From positions 48,583,098 through 48,647,097 of the forward strand of contig JBANSL010000020.1 in assembly GCA_037127255.1 (NCBI GenBank): DNA of 64,000 nucleotides, written 5' to 3'. The notes under the pieces are model-generated. The model searched no databases. It worked only from the letters and a program-made list of their open reading frames with translations, and had not been told where the DNA came from. Source of the stretch: Persicaria tinctoria. Its lineage: Eukaryota; Streptophyta; Magnoliopsida; Caryophyllales; Polygonaceae. Every line of letters begins with the position of its first letter. Position 1 is the stretch's first letter. Shown one piece after another: positions 1-11,788 of the stretch. A program made the translations under genes and the position numbers.

Positions 1-3000
1 ACACTTCAGCACCCAACTGTTTTAGCCTCAACCTGACATACTTAACCTGCACAAGAAAACCACAGGAGGAAGGATCAGAAAAGTGAAGGGGGACATGGAT
101 GAAGTAAAAGGCAGCCTAAGAAAAAAAAACAACTAAAGAACATTTTCCAGAAATAATTAAGCTCATACTGATTTTTCTAGATGCTGGCATTGAATAGCAG
201 CCTTCCAGATGAAATTTATTGTTGCTGCAAGTGGCTCATCATTTGAATCTGCCAGAAGTTCAAAAGATTGAAATAAGATGTGTTCCCAAACTTCACTATT
301 GCACTCCAGTTGACTCAGAGCACCAAAAACCTGTAAGGTATCAGTTCAAATTTTAAAAGGTAAAAAGAGACAAATTGTTGACAAAAAAGTGAAAATCATG
401 TACTAAACCAACATGACAGTGGGTAAGGGGAAACTGCTAGATTGAGTACAATCAAGTAAGATATCAAGATGAGAAAAGACTTCAAGGAGTCTTACAGGCA
501 GCCTCAATTCAGGTTCCGCGTCAGGCTTTTGAAGCCTCTCCATAAGAGTGGCAGCTACAAGAGGATGCTCAGAATGCTCGACCAATTTTGGTACTAAAGC
601 AACTATATCTGGTTGCAAATTCCTTGGAGCTTTGTCCAGCACAATTGCAATCTTTTGTGCAGATTGAGGTCTGCGTCTAGGCTCTGGACAATGTTGAGGC
701 ACGGCACCATCAAGTGCTCGCAATGAATTGACTATTAGTCCTAAAAGCTCCTCGGACTGCTCAGGACACTTGGTCTGGAAATGTGAAAATGGTTTAAGTA
801 TTTCACTCAAACAACATAAACTAAAGTAAATATAGGTCAACTATAACAAATTTACCTTTGAGCGAAGAGAGCCATTTCCACAAGATCCCTGAGCTGAGGG
901 TACAGGTGGACTCATAAGTTGTACAGGCAAAGCCCTATCCTGAATAGCAGATCTACTAGTGCCTGTGCTCTGGACAGCAGAGTCATTAGAGTACTCACCT
1001 ATGCCAGAATTCAATCGCTCAAACGAAGTAAGTGGCATGGGCTCTGCTGCTCCATCATCCCTATCACATTGCACAGGACTTGTAGATCCACTAATCTCAG
1101 GGGATGTTTTAGCATCAATAGAACTATCGTTGCAACTTCCTTCAGAAGGTTGGCAACACTCAACCATTATATCCAAAAGTAGATCAACAATTGCCTGCTG
1201 AAGGACTTTCACTCCCATTAACAAATTCATCAAGCTGGGGGAAGATTTCTCAGCCTCGCCAACCTTCTTCCCATCATTACTACTAGAGATCCTAGTGGGA
1301 AGAAGCAAGCGTTTTACTTTAGCAGGGTCATCAAGATATACACGGAGGCCAGTCAGAAAACCAGCAATCGCACCAGCATCCATCAAAAGCTTCTCTCTTA
1401 AAGTTACCTGTGGCTGAGAACAATTTTCCCCATACGTTAGATGGAATCCTGCCCTGGACAGCAAGTTCCTAAATATATCTTCCTCATCGCCACTAATGCC
1501 TTCACTATCTTCAGAGTCCATAAGTTCATCAGGGTCAGTTGTAAGAGCATCTTGATCATCCTCAGATGCTAAAACCTGATAAAGAAATAAATAAATAAAG
1601 GTTTCAATATTAGGTTACTAGGAGCAAAGGAATGAACACAAATAATTGAACATACTAGTTAGCAATTCAAACAGCAAGAGTCAACACAATCCCTGACACC
1701 AATGATCCAATCCTTCCATTAAGAGGATATAAAAAGACCAAAAGGAAAAAGAAAGCGGAAATCATGAGAGAGGACTTGAAAGGGAGTTCACGAAGAGCAA
1801 TTAACATTCTGCCACACCCCCACCCACATCTCCGGGAAAGAGCAGGCATATAATGTTAACTGATAAGAAACAAGGACATCTTTAGCCCCCACTTATCCAG
1901 AAAGACAAAGTGCACAGAGAAAGACAAACACATCCATAAGTAAATTTAGGACATCTGAACTGATTAAAAACAAATAATAGATTAGCCAGCCATTGAAATG
2001 AAGAAGATGATACTAAAAGATATATACATGACAAAGTGCAAAAAAATAGGTATGCTTCTACATTAAAAGAACTAAAGTGCAAAAAAACAGATGTAGATAT
2101 CGAGTATCAAGCCGCAATATTTTCCCATTTAGAGAGAGAAGATTATGTTAGCAATCAAAGCGAAAATAATGAAAGTGAAACCCTTTTATAAAGGGAAATG
2201 GAAAAACTATGCATGCTTTGGCAACAAAAATAAATAGATGTTAATATGAACGAGGACGATACACTATTTCAATTCAGTAAAGAGAGGAAAAGACAGCCTT
2301 ATTTAAAATTGAAAATGTAATGTGTCATATACATATGCTCATGATTAGAGGATGGAAGCCACACTGATCTATGATTTATAGCATATAAAACCCCATGTGA
2401 AGTCATGATTCCCATAATTAAATACAAAAACTGCACTCAAGGTTTTTTTTGGTAATTCAGAAGGGGTAGGGGAAGAGAGATTGAGGCACGTAAAGTACTC
2501 ACATCGGTGATCCTCTCTTAGCACATAGGTCATTTGTGGTTAATACGTATAAGTTATGGAACCCTTTCCATTAGCATAAGCAACAAATTCCTTCCTATTC
2601 TTCCAACAAAATCTCCAGGTTACAACAAGGGAGAAGGCATCCCAAAAAATTAATCAGGCAGGAGAAAACAGTAGACTAGAAAAGTTGTCAAGAAGAAAAT
2701 TTGTTCTTGAATGCATAAAGAAATAAGCAATATATGTATCGCATGATGACCACCAAATTTCTAAAAATTCTCATCAAACAAGTTAAAATTTTCAATTCAA
2801 AGGGTCTCTCTATCTTCTAAAATAAGGTCCTGCAGTTTCTCGTTACCATTAACTCGGTCTATTCCCTTCACGGAGGGATCGATAGTTCCAAGTTCATAGA
2901 AAACATGAGGATCTAATGAATTTGCAAATGGGAGAAGAGTATCAATCCTTCCCCAGACTAAAGTCAGGTCATTATTTCATGAACTGCACTATATCATTTA

Positions 3001-5701
3001 AAAGAGCTGCATACTGGTTGTAAAAGAAAAGTGAAGGGTGCATAAGATGAGGGATAAGAGGAACCATAATTCACAGAAATATGTATGGTGTGTGTGTGTG
3101 TGTGTGTTTTTATATATAATAAATAAATAAAAAATTGACTGAATGCAATATTTAGAATGCATCAGAAGCTTGTCTACAGCAAATTAGACTAACCTCCAGG
3201 TCAGAGAACTCAAACCATGGACAACAATCCAAAATTTCACAAACAAAAACAACAGTATCTCGCACAAGAAATCCTCCATAGGGCTCGATCATATCTGACA
3301 CCTTCATGAACTGAAGAACAGAATTGTTCCATGTTTTTGTACAAATCGACGACTCCTTCCAGACAGTCTTAGCGGGGTTCTTTTGATTCATCACAGCCAT
3401 CCGGTATCTGACCCAAAAGTTTTTATCAGGATCACTTCCAGCTGATTGATCGCTCTCAAGATAAATACAGATGGTATCAAAAGATTCATAGACACCTATG
3501 TCATAGACAGGAAACCACTTATTGGAAAGGACAAGTAAAAAGGTCACAGATTCAGAGTAAAATGAACACGAAAAAATAGCATAAATACATTCACCCACCT
3601 ATGCGCAACTCACATCCACCAGCTTGAAAGAACTTGCTGAAAATCTTCCGCGTTTCCATTATTTCCTTGAAAGACAAGAAGTTCTCCACCTTCCATGTAA
3701 ACAAGCTCTTCTTTGTTGAGGCACTATTTGAATCATGCTCATCTAAGTCCTCCATTACAGAGGACTCTTTCAAAATAAGAACCTCGGCAGAGAATATAAC
3801 ACAATCTTGCACAAGGAATCCGGAGTCCTGATCAAACAGGCTAGTGAGTGTCACAAATTCACGCCAGCCCCAGTCTTTAGCTGCTTTGGAATAGCGGTTC
3901 TGAGATTCCTTACTCACAGATTTCTCTTCCATCTTCTGGTTCACAACAGATAACCTATGACTAACAAAGCAGCTCCAATCGCTGGAGGTGTTTCGCGAAT
4001 CTGTGACCTCAAGAAACACAGAGAGGTGGCATGGTGGCTGAGACTGTCCTGGAACCAACAATAAAGATATGGTCATGGAATTAACTCAATAAAAAAAAAA
4101 CATATTGTAGCCATCACAAAAAGTTGTCAGTCAATTATGTCTTGCATAGACAACATAATTCTTTCGCATTTCAGGCTTATGAGAACCACAATTTATTACT
4201 AAACTAGATCAAAAACATAAACTCAATGCTAGCCTAAAAGGGAGGTGTTCATTCAGACAATGCAATAAGTTATGAAACACAAATAGTATATACCTCGGGG
4301 GTAAACAATTAGGCGGCAATCTCGGTTTCCAATCTGAAATCTTCTGCTTTTGATGCAGAGACCAGTAATCTTCCTCTTCTTCAAAATGTCCTTCAACTTA
4401 GTGAAGTTCTCAATCCTCCAAGTGAATTTCCCACTATGCCCATCGGACTTCCTTGCCCCACTTCCACTCCTCACCCCAAGCAAACCTCCACTTTTTGAAA
4501 AGCTACTGAATTCCTTAATGACGTGAAACGAAGTGCTAAAGTTTGCTGTATCATCGACCAAATATCCAGAATCCAGCCCTAAAAAGTCAGACATCTTCAT
4601 ATAATCATTCCAGCCAAGGCTTGTGTTATCCCCACTCTTATTATCAGCAGCAAACCTTCCATAAGAATCCCTGTGCATATGATTTAGTCCGGGTTTCTGA
4701 TTCAACACAGACATTCTGAACAAACACCAGCAACTCCTATCTGAGATTAAAAGAGTGTTCTTTTCAGTATCCTTACTCTCCAAACACATGGACAAGTGAT
4801 CTTCCCCATTCACTGTACTCTGGTAGACACTAATCCTCAAATTACAATCCCCAGCTGGGAAAACAGGACTCATTATCTTCTGTGTCTTGATCATCTCCTT
4901 GAACAAGCTGAAATTATGCACCTTCCAGGTGTACTTCCCACTCAAGACATCAGAAACAGGCCCATTGGCAACCCCTGAAATCGCCCCTCCCACCCCGGAC
5001 TGCACGTCATTGTTATCCCTGGCGAAAGTCACAGTCTCGTTGAGTATCAAAATATCAGCCATTATCAGTATGGAATCATTATTATTAACCATGAATCCAG
5101 ACTTGGCGTCAAGTATCCCAGTAGCGAGGGTGAAATCACACCATCCATGTGATTTCTTCTTGCTGGAAAACCTATGCCAGGAATCCCGGTGAATGGTCTT
5201 GGAATCATCAACCAGATTAACAAGCGACAATCTATAACTAGTGAAACAGTCCCATTTGGAGGAATTGGTACCCCTTGGGTCCACAATCTGTAGGTAGACT
5301 GAGATGTAACCAGGGAGAGCTTGGGAATCACCTTTAGGGTAAACCAGTAGCCTGCAATCGAACCCGCCGACCTCGAAATACTTACTCCACAGCGCGCGAG
5401 CTTTTATTCTCGGGAAATTCGTCACCGTCCAGCGACACACCGCGGAGTAATCGCCGCGCCGCTCCACCGCGATTGACTCCTGGCCGCCGCTGGACGTCGA
5501 AGGCACCGCGGGATCCTCCGCGGCAGCCGGAACCTGCAAGGAGGGTGATGGCGGCGGAGGCGACTGCGACACCGCCGACGACACCGAAGCCCTGGCCGAT
5601 TGGATGTCGTCGGCGGCGGCGGAGGAGGCTGAGGCGGATGTGGAGGAGGAAGAGATATCTGAAACGGCCTCCAATGGCGATGAGGATTGCTGTGCTTTCA
5701 T
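1..5701 (-). CDS. TRAF-like protein with four MATH domains (N-terminal two thirds)
   Basis: Seven coding exons read on the minus strand, all with GT-AG borders and matching phases: 5701-4294, 4048-3599, 3495-3194, 1575-856, 774-496, 330-169 and 46-1. The last runs off the left edge. About 1,120 residues are visible. A Ser/Ala/Pro-rich N-terminus of about 80 residues is followed by four MATH (TRAF-C) domains: about 85-215, 255-400, 440-580 (split across exons 1 and 2) and 595-735 (exons 2 and 3). A conserved plant-specific helical region follows. The combination matches the Arabidopsis At2g25320 type, about 1,670 aa as I recall. MATH domains bind partner proteins; plant MATH proteins often act in ubiquitin or trafficking complexes, but the role here is unknown. 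I chose the Met at 5701; an upstream in-frame Met at 5797 would add 32 basic residues. The 1.6 kb third intron holds a short TG repeat. Confidence 0.9.
3088..3107. repeat. (TG)n microsatellite in an intron of the MATH gene
   Basis: About ten TG units sit in the 1.6 kb third intron of the TRAF-like gene, next to a short TA-rich run. I see nothing else of note in that intron. Confidence 0.8.
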
Positions 5702-6175
5702 CTGTGAATCCGTGTTGTGATTAGGTTTAGGTCTTCTTCGTCTCTCCCCCTCTGTTTCTCTCTCTGGATTTCTCTGTAAAGTGGGCATATTTATCACTCA
5801 TCCCCCCCACGCCCACGCACGTATTATGCTCTCTCTCATCCGTTCTCTTCCTCCCACGTAAGTCTAATTTTCTCCCGATTACCTCTATTTTTCCCCTCGA
5901 TTTTGTTTATATCGACCATTTTATGCACATGTTTGGGTTCTTAGTAGTAATACACTTTGTAAATATAGATCTCAACAAAAAATACACTTTGTAAATATAA
6001 CATTTTCTTCTCAGGAAAATGATATTTATATATAAAGAATTGAACACTTGTAGCTACCTGATTGATTTCGCAAAAGACACATATATAAATCTCTACACTG
6101 AAATATTAAAGCGAGAAGTTTAGTGTCGAAGACGGTCATCTCGATTTCTCATGAGCATCTCTAAACACCAGTTTG
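5702..6175 (-). promoter_or_regulatory. 5' leader and upstream region of the MATH gene
   Basis: This stretch carries the CT-rich leader typical of plant 5' UTRs (CT runs on the plus strand around 5745-5860), followed by AT-rich DNA up to the hAT element. The transcription start and TATA box cannot be placed with confidence. The proximal promoter must be short, because a transposon begins about 475 bp from the chosen start codon. Confidence 0.4.
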
Positions 6176-6377
6176 CAGTGGCGGAGCAAGGAATCTCGGT
6201 CAGGGGGTGCTAAAAAAAATGTGAAATATTTTTTTTGGTGTATACTTATTAAGAAGATTTTTTTAAAAAAATATATTGAAAAAACACTAAAATTTGATTT
6301 TTGTAAATGTAAATCACGAAGAATTACTTTTAAAACAATGCTGAAAGAAAATGTTTAATGTATAATTTAAACATAAA

Positions 6378-6900
6378 CTAGTACGATTCCCGCGTCATGG
6401 CGCATTTTTTTAAAACTAAAATATAATATATAAAAATATTAATAAATGTTAATATAAAAATCATAAAAAAAACTTTCCACTAAATATATCTTATAATTAT
6501 CTCATAAAATTTTTTTTTTTTAAATCTTATGTTGAGTATAGATATTTTAAATTATAGATATTTTAAATTACTTAGTAATAATAATATCAATATCATTATA
6601 ACATTGTTTAAATCTGATGTGTCATAATCCGTAATTGTTCAATGTTTTGAATTAAGTCCAATAGTTAGTAAATAAATTTGATTAAACCCAATAGTTATAT
6701 TAGATTGAATTCAATGTTTTGAATTAAGCCCAATAGTTAATAAAATTAAAGAAAAAAAAATAAAGGAAAATGAATAAAAAAAGGAGAATTAAAGAAAATA
6801 AAAAAAATGAAAATAATAATAATGATTAGTCAAGACTCCTAAAATGTCTCTAAGAATGACACGTCATCATAAACTCTTCTAAATTAAGAGTTTATATAGA
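6378..6900 (-). mobile_element. Helitron-like insertion nested in the hAT element
   Basis: Read on the minus strand, this 523-bp segment begins TCTATATAAACTC and ends CTAG, with a weak GC hairpin shortly before the end. These are the Helitron hallmarks of 5' TC and 3' CTRR with a subterminal hairpin. It sits exactly between an A (6377) and a T (6901). The empty site is visible in the sister copy of the host repeat at 7079-7110, where the two flanks join without a gap. No Rep/helicase is encoded. Confidence 0.7.
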
Positions 6901-7847
6901 TATGACATTTTTTAATGAAATAGTTTATAGAAACAAAAAATATAGAGAAATTTTTTAATGAAATAGTTGATAGAAACAAAAAATATAGAGAGAAATGAAA
7001 AAGAATTAATGATATAGTAAAACAAATAAAAAGTGAAGAATTACTTTTAGAACAATATTGAAAGAAAATGTTTAATGTATAATTTAAACATAAATATGAC
7101 ATTTTTTAATGAAATAGTTTATAGAAACAAAAAAATATAGAGAAATTTTTTAATGAAATAGTTGATAGAAACAAAAAATATAGAGATAAATGAAAAAGAA
7201 TTAATGACATAGTAAAACAAATAAAAAGTGCATAATTGGTTTATAAAAAATGAAATAGTTCCTTTTTTTCTAATTAAGGGTCTAAGTATTATAAAAACAC
7301 ACACTAAATATCATTTTTAAAATTCTTTAGCTATATAGGGTTTATACATTTAAACTTAGGGTATCTTTATCAAATTGGTTTATAATTTAGATCAATTTAA
7401 AAGGTGTAGAATGATGTGTAATATATAAAATATCATAAAGGATCCGAATTCGGCTTTCTTAAGCTAAAAACTATAAGGTTTCTTTTCTTTGTCTTCAATT
7501 AGGATGGATACTAGGAGAAGCGTAGAAGCGGATGATTTACTATTTTTTTGTCAAATTTGAAGTATCGATTGTCTCAATAAAAAAGTATTTCATCATGATA
7601 ATCAAAGATTTCGAAGAACAACATGACAAGAAGCAAGAGCAATATGTTAGTAGAAAATTAATGTGTCGAATATTTTGTTTAAGATATCAAACTTGACCGT
7701 AATTATGAGACTTTTGTTTGTGATTGTAAGTGTTATTGTATTATAACGAGGGTTATAATTGATAACATGACAACAATTCAAATGAAATGAAATATATTCA
7801 TAGTACGAGGGGGAACTAAAACGGTAAATTTCAATAAAAAATACTCA

Positions 7848-7875
7848 CCCGTACAAGGTACGGGAAAAGTACTAG
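7848..7875 (+). mobile_element. Second Helitron-type 3' terminus
   Basis: A perfect 7-bp stem, CCCGTAC and GTACGGG with a 3-nt loop (7848-7864), is followed after 7 nt by CTAG (7872-7875) and then T. That is a canonical Helitron 3' end on the plus strand. The matching 5' TC end probably lies near 7330, but I could not fix it. The last bases and the CCCG hairpin arm are an inverted copy of the 3' end of the nested element at 6378, so the two belong to related families. Confidence 0.6.
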
Positions 7876-8481
7876 TTACTTTTAAAACAACATTGAAAGA
7901 AAAGGTTTAATGTGTAATTTAAACATAAATATGACATTTTCTAATGAAATAGTTTATAGAAACAAAAAATATAGAGAGAATTTTTAATAAAATAGTTGAT
8001 AGAAACAAAAAATATAGAGAGAAATGAAAAAGAATTAATGATATAGTAAAACAAATAAAAAGTTAAGGAGTTGGGATTTGAACTCAAGACCTTTTTATTT
8101 TGATTTTCCTTACACCTTTCTTTACTCGCTAGATAACACTCTTGTTTCAAATATCATTTAAAATTAGTATATTACCTTAAAAATACTAAATATATGCAAC
8201 AAAAAAATATTTTTTGTATTTTTTTCCGCTTGGGGGTGAGCACCCCCTGGCTCCGCCCCTTGCCAGTGTGACAATTGCTCCACACTAACATTCACAATCT
8301 CCAAATCTCGAGTCTTTGCTAGCCCTGAATGTAGTGCAAGCTTTTCCAGCCACTAGAGGCTCTAGAGCAATACATTGAATCTCGCCGGCATGTGATGCAA
8401 AACATGACATTCCCAAGGTGTTCGCGCATAACAAACCATGTTGTTGATTCTTCGGACGAAAGTTTCAATCGGCTCTAGTCG

Positions 8482-8701
8482 GGGTGGCCCGGTGGAGTGG
8501 AGCAATGGGGTGGTGAGGATTTATCGAGTTCAATCCCTGCCTCCGCCCTTTTACTTGGGTGAAACCCTACTAGTGGGTCGAGCCAGTAGGCGGCTAGGCG
8601 CAAATCGGTTTACCTAATACATGACACTTATTGATTGGCCGGGTCATGTGCTCGGGGTTTACCACCGAAGGTAGGTTCCTCGTCAAAAAACAAAAAAAAA
8701 A
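8482..8701 (+). mobile_element. tRNA-derived SINE
   Basis: A box A-like segment (TGGCCCGGTGG, 8485-8495) is followed at 8528 by GTTCAATCC, a match to the Pol III B box. The body continues for about 150 bp and ends in a poly(A)-like tail of C-interrupted A runs (about 8685-8701). The order A box, B box, unrelated body, A tail is that of a plant SINE. Flanking duplications are blurred: similar AAGTTTCAA and AAGTTCAAA strings occur on either side. Confidence 0.65.
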
Positions 8702-9267
8702 AGTTCAAACTCATCACAATTCATCTAGAATGCCCCTTCTATTGGTCTTTTACACCTAGGATTTTTCATTTCGCTGCATTATATACTTAGAACTAATGTG
8801 TGTCTCGTCCACTCTACGAGAATATGTTAATACAATATTGTAAAATTATGTCTATTATCTACATCAAAAAATATATTAAACCTATGACAAAAACAATAAA
8901 TTTGGATTCCAATGTGAGAATTTATATAACTAACCGGAATCAAAGTATCGGAAAATATAAAATAAAAACTAATCTTGATACAAATAGTTCACTCTACTAG
9001 AAATAGTATAGATATAAATAAAATAACACTTATCAAATAATTAATTTTTATATAAATAATTATTTCCACCAAAAAATAACACAGATATAAATCAAATAAC
9101 ACATATTAAATATTTAGATGATAGTATTTTTGGAAAACATGACTATGAAATAGTTTTGATTTATATTTTTATCAATTAATTAAAATATGCATAGATAGGG
9201 CTAATGATAACTTTCTATAAATTGTTACAATTTATTATTTTAATTATTTTGGGGGGATTTTTTTTTC
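8702..9267. other. AT-rich intergenic sequence
   Basis: I see no gene here. The DNA is strongly AT-rich with short ORFs lacking recognisable motifs. A short near-duplicate phrase (ATAAATAAAATAACAC-like, about 9013 and 9075) repeats once. Confidence 0.5.
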
Positions 9268-11788
9268 TTAGAATGAATCACAACACACCATGATGTTGTT
9301 TGTGAATGCAAGAAACGAAACCTTTAGTCCCTCCTGGTCGAAAGAGAAACCCAACTCCTTTGAGTCGTTTGCTTGACGTTGTAAAGTCCTCGCAAGTATC
9401 TCGACAATAAGTATAAAGAGGAAGGGAGATAGATGATCTCCTTGTCTGAGACCCCTAGATGGGATGAAAGGATTAGATGAGAGATAGAGGATCTCCTTGT
9501 CTGAGACCCCTAGATGCACTACAGGAAAAGCGGGCCATTTTCGACGTTTTTAATGGCCATTCTCGAAGCCATAAAGCGTCGAAAAAATCAATTTCGACGC
9601 TTTAAGAAAGTGTCGGTAATTTTTGTGTCACGAATGGTCAGCAGTCACCCATTTCGACGCTTAAAAGCGTCGAGATTGGCATGTCATTTTCGACACCCTA
9701 AAGCGTCGAAAATGGCTCATTTAATATTTACCTCCCGACCAATCTTGACACATTAGGCTGTCGAAAATGGCTTACTACTCCTTTACTGTCAACACTTTTC
9801 GACACCCTATGGTGTCGAAATTGACACACGTATTTTTTTTTAATTATTATTTTTTTTCTTTCTCCTCTGTTGGCATATATGTATATATGTCACTGCTCCG
9901 TAGAAAAAATAACCAAAGACTTGGACAAAAGGATTATCTTTCATTGAAACATTGTCCAACAAATTCTAAGAAGTTAACAATTAGAAACTTGGTTTCCACA
10001 ATATATTAATCATGCATAAGTATCACAACTTAAAACTATTTGGATCAACAACGTACAAAAAGTAGTTGAGCTACAGTTTCAGTTTGTTTCCCATACAAAA
10101 GATAATATGAGTAGCTAGATGATCTGCTTTATCCTCTATTTTAGGGATCTTTCCTCTATCTAGTATCAGCAACAAAAAGGAGTATTTAAGCTCATCCTCG
10201 CAAATGCAAAGAACGGGAACCCTATTTCGACCTGAAAGAGACACCAACAAGTCAAGGGTTAGATCCACATGAGTTTACTGATTGCAAAGAACAAGAACTT
10301 ATTTTCATAAATCAATTTCAAAGAATTTGAGACACATTGATATTTTACATGTAGGAAAGCATGGCCATATGAAAAACATGAGCATCTCACAAAGGAGGTC
10401 TAGAACATTAAGAGAGGAACACAGGGGTGAAGAGTGAAGATTGTCGTCTCCTCTCCGTTTGTTTTAATTTTTTAGTTAAGCTATTCTCGACACTTTACGA
10501 CGTCAAGATTTGTGTCATTTTCGACACCTCGAGCTGTCGAAAAATTTCGACATCTTAGAACGTCGGAAATTTTCGACAATATTACATTACGTCGCCACCA
10601 ACCCATTGAAAAATACCCGTATTTCCTGTAGTGATGGGATGAAAGGATTAGATGGCTCGTCGTTTATGAGGACTGAGTAAGAAACCGTTTGAACACACTC
10701 TTTAATCCAAGGTATGAATTTATGGTCGAAACCGAACTTTTCCAAAACTGCGAACAGAAAAGGCCACTCAATCCTGTCATAGGCTTCTTCCATATCCAGT
10801 TTAACTATCATATAGCCATACTTGGCTTTTAAAGATCTGAATGAGTGAAAAATTTCATGGGCTATGAGGATGTTATCCTGAATAGAACGTCCCTTCGTGA
10901 AAAATTTCATGGGCTATTATATATAGATTGTTGCAAATGCAGCAACACTTCATCAGTTTGGAAGATCTATTTATGAATATTACAGAAAGTGCATTTGTGC
11001 CAACGCTTAACGAGAGATTTTAGTAGAGAAGTTTTTTTCACAAGTCTTTACATATTGGAACCAGACGGGTTAAGTCTCCACGCTTGTTTCGCAATCTTCG
11101 AGAATTCGGGTTTAGTAACCCAAGCCAGTTCAAACCGGAAAGGTTTTTTGTTTGTATTAGTTGGTGTCCTTAAGTCAATCAAGATCGGGGCATGGTCAGA
11201 AGTTGTGAAGGGGTGAATTCTGACTCTTAGACCGTCATACAAGGAAATAATTTCATTATGAGCCAATAACGATCAAGTTTTGCAAAGTTGTTATTTGGTT
11301 CGCCAGTTTTTTTTTTTTTGCCATGTAAAATTGCCGCCGTGGGTGGGGACATCATGGAGCATGAGATCTTACTTGATCGTTTGAAGTCTTCTGAACCGAT
11401 TTTGTGATGGAGGTATACCCCCGAGTTTGTCAGCAAGAATAACAATGTCATTTAGGCCACCCAATACACAAAAGGGTACAAGAAGTTGGCTTGTATACAG
11501 GGTTATAGAGTCCCAGAACTCTGCTCTGGAGTTGTAATAAGGTGGTGTGTAAACAATAATAAACACAAAAGTTTGATTTAGATTCGCATCCTTAAATTTT
11601 ATGTGTATGAACTTGTGTTGAATTGTAACTAGTGTGATTTCACCCTCAGAAGGCGAAAGTTCCTTCCAAAGGAGCCAAATTTCGCCCGAGAATCCGACTG
11701 CAAGATCGAAAGCTACATTTTGGAAACCACACATCCGCCAAAGATTATCTGGTGGAGCGGTACTCGCTTTAGTTTCAAGTAGAGCCAA
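9268..11788 (-). pseudogene. Decayed L1-type LINE ORF2, split by a CACTA element
   Basis: Minus-strand fragments in several frames give an endonuclease-exonuclease-phosphatase domain (11788-11369, with LLWK, VYTPP and a degraded GGDFN site). They then give its C-terminal SDHAP motif (11266-11048), reverse transcriptase segments GRSIQDN and KLDMEEAYDR (10910-10587), and RGLRQGD followed by a ruined FADD box (9519-9268). Sequence from RT motif 3 into the polymerase core is interrupted by the element at 9517-10633. Stops and frameshifts are frequent, and the 3' half is missing after the FADD region. Near 9436-9515 a segment of about 50 bp is tandemly duplicated. It is dead and older than the LINE at 30235. 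Confidence 0.8.
9517..10633. mobile_element. Non-autonomous CACTA (En/Spm-like) element
   Basis: The ends are CACTACAGGAAA and TTTCCTGTAGTG, perfect over 12 bp and similar further in. A 3-bp duplication ATG (9514-9516, 10634-10636) flanks them, as expected for CACTA elements. The 1,117-bp interior encodes no transposase. Both subterminal regions carry repeated short inverted repeats built on TTTCGAC and GTCGAAA (9535-9810 and 10485-10600), which in this superfamily are transposase-binding arrays. It inserted into the LINE remnant. Confidence 0.9.

Larger units (their letters stand above)
6176..8262. mobile_element. Non-autonomous hAT-type element (Tip100-like ends)
   Basis: The left end reads CAGTGGCGGAGC and the right end, read inward, CAAGGGGCGGAGCC. 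Both continue into AGGGGGTGCT, so these are slightly diverged terminal inverted repeats of the kind seen in plant hAT (Tip100-like) elements. The flanks form an 8-bp duplication with one mismatch: CCAGTTTG at 6168-6175 and CCAGTGTG at 8263-8270. Eight base pairs is the hAT target size. The 2.1 kb interior is very AT-rich, has no transposase, and repeats one internal segment around 6325, 7042 and 7877. At least one Helitron has inserted within it. Confidence 0.8.

Noticed and set aside
919..1201. Two overlapping plus-strand ORFs across 919-1201
   Set aside because: They are antisense to a coding exon of the MATH gene and have no domain or codon pattern of their own.
4796..5724. Several ORFs on both strands overlapping the first MATH exon
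   Set aside because: They are shadows of a long, well-supported exon with clear MATH domains.
7441..7460. GGATCCGAATTCGGCTTT, resembling a cloning-vector junction
   Set aside because: The surrounding bases do not continue as vector sequence and the context is ordinary Helitron/hAT AT-rich DNA; coincidence is likelier.
8482..8560. A functional tRNA gene at the SINE head
   Set aside because: Only box A and B remnants are present; no cloverleaf can be drawn and a SINE body with A tail follows.
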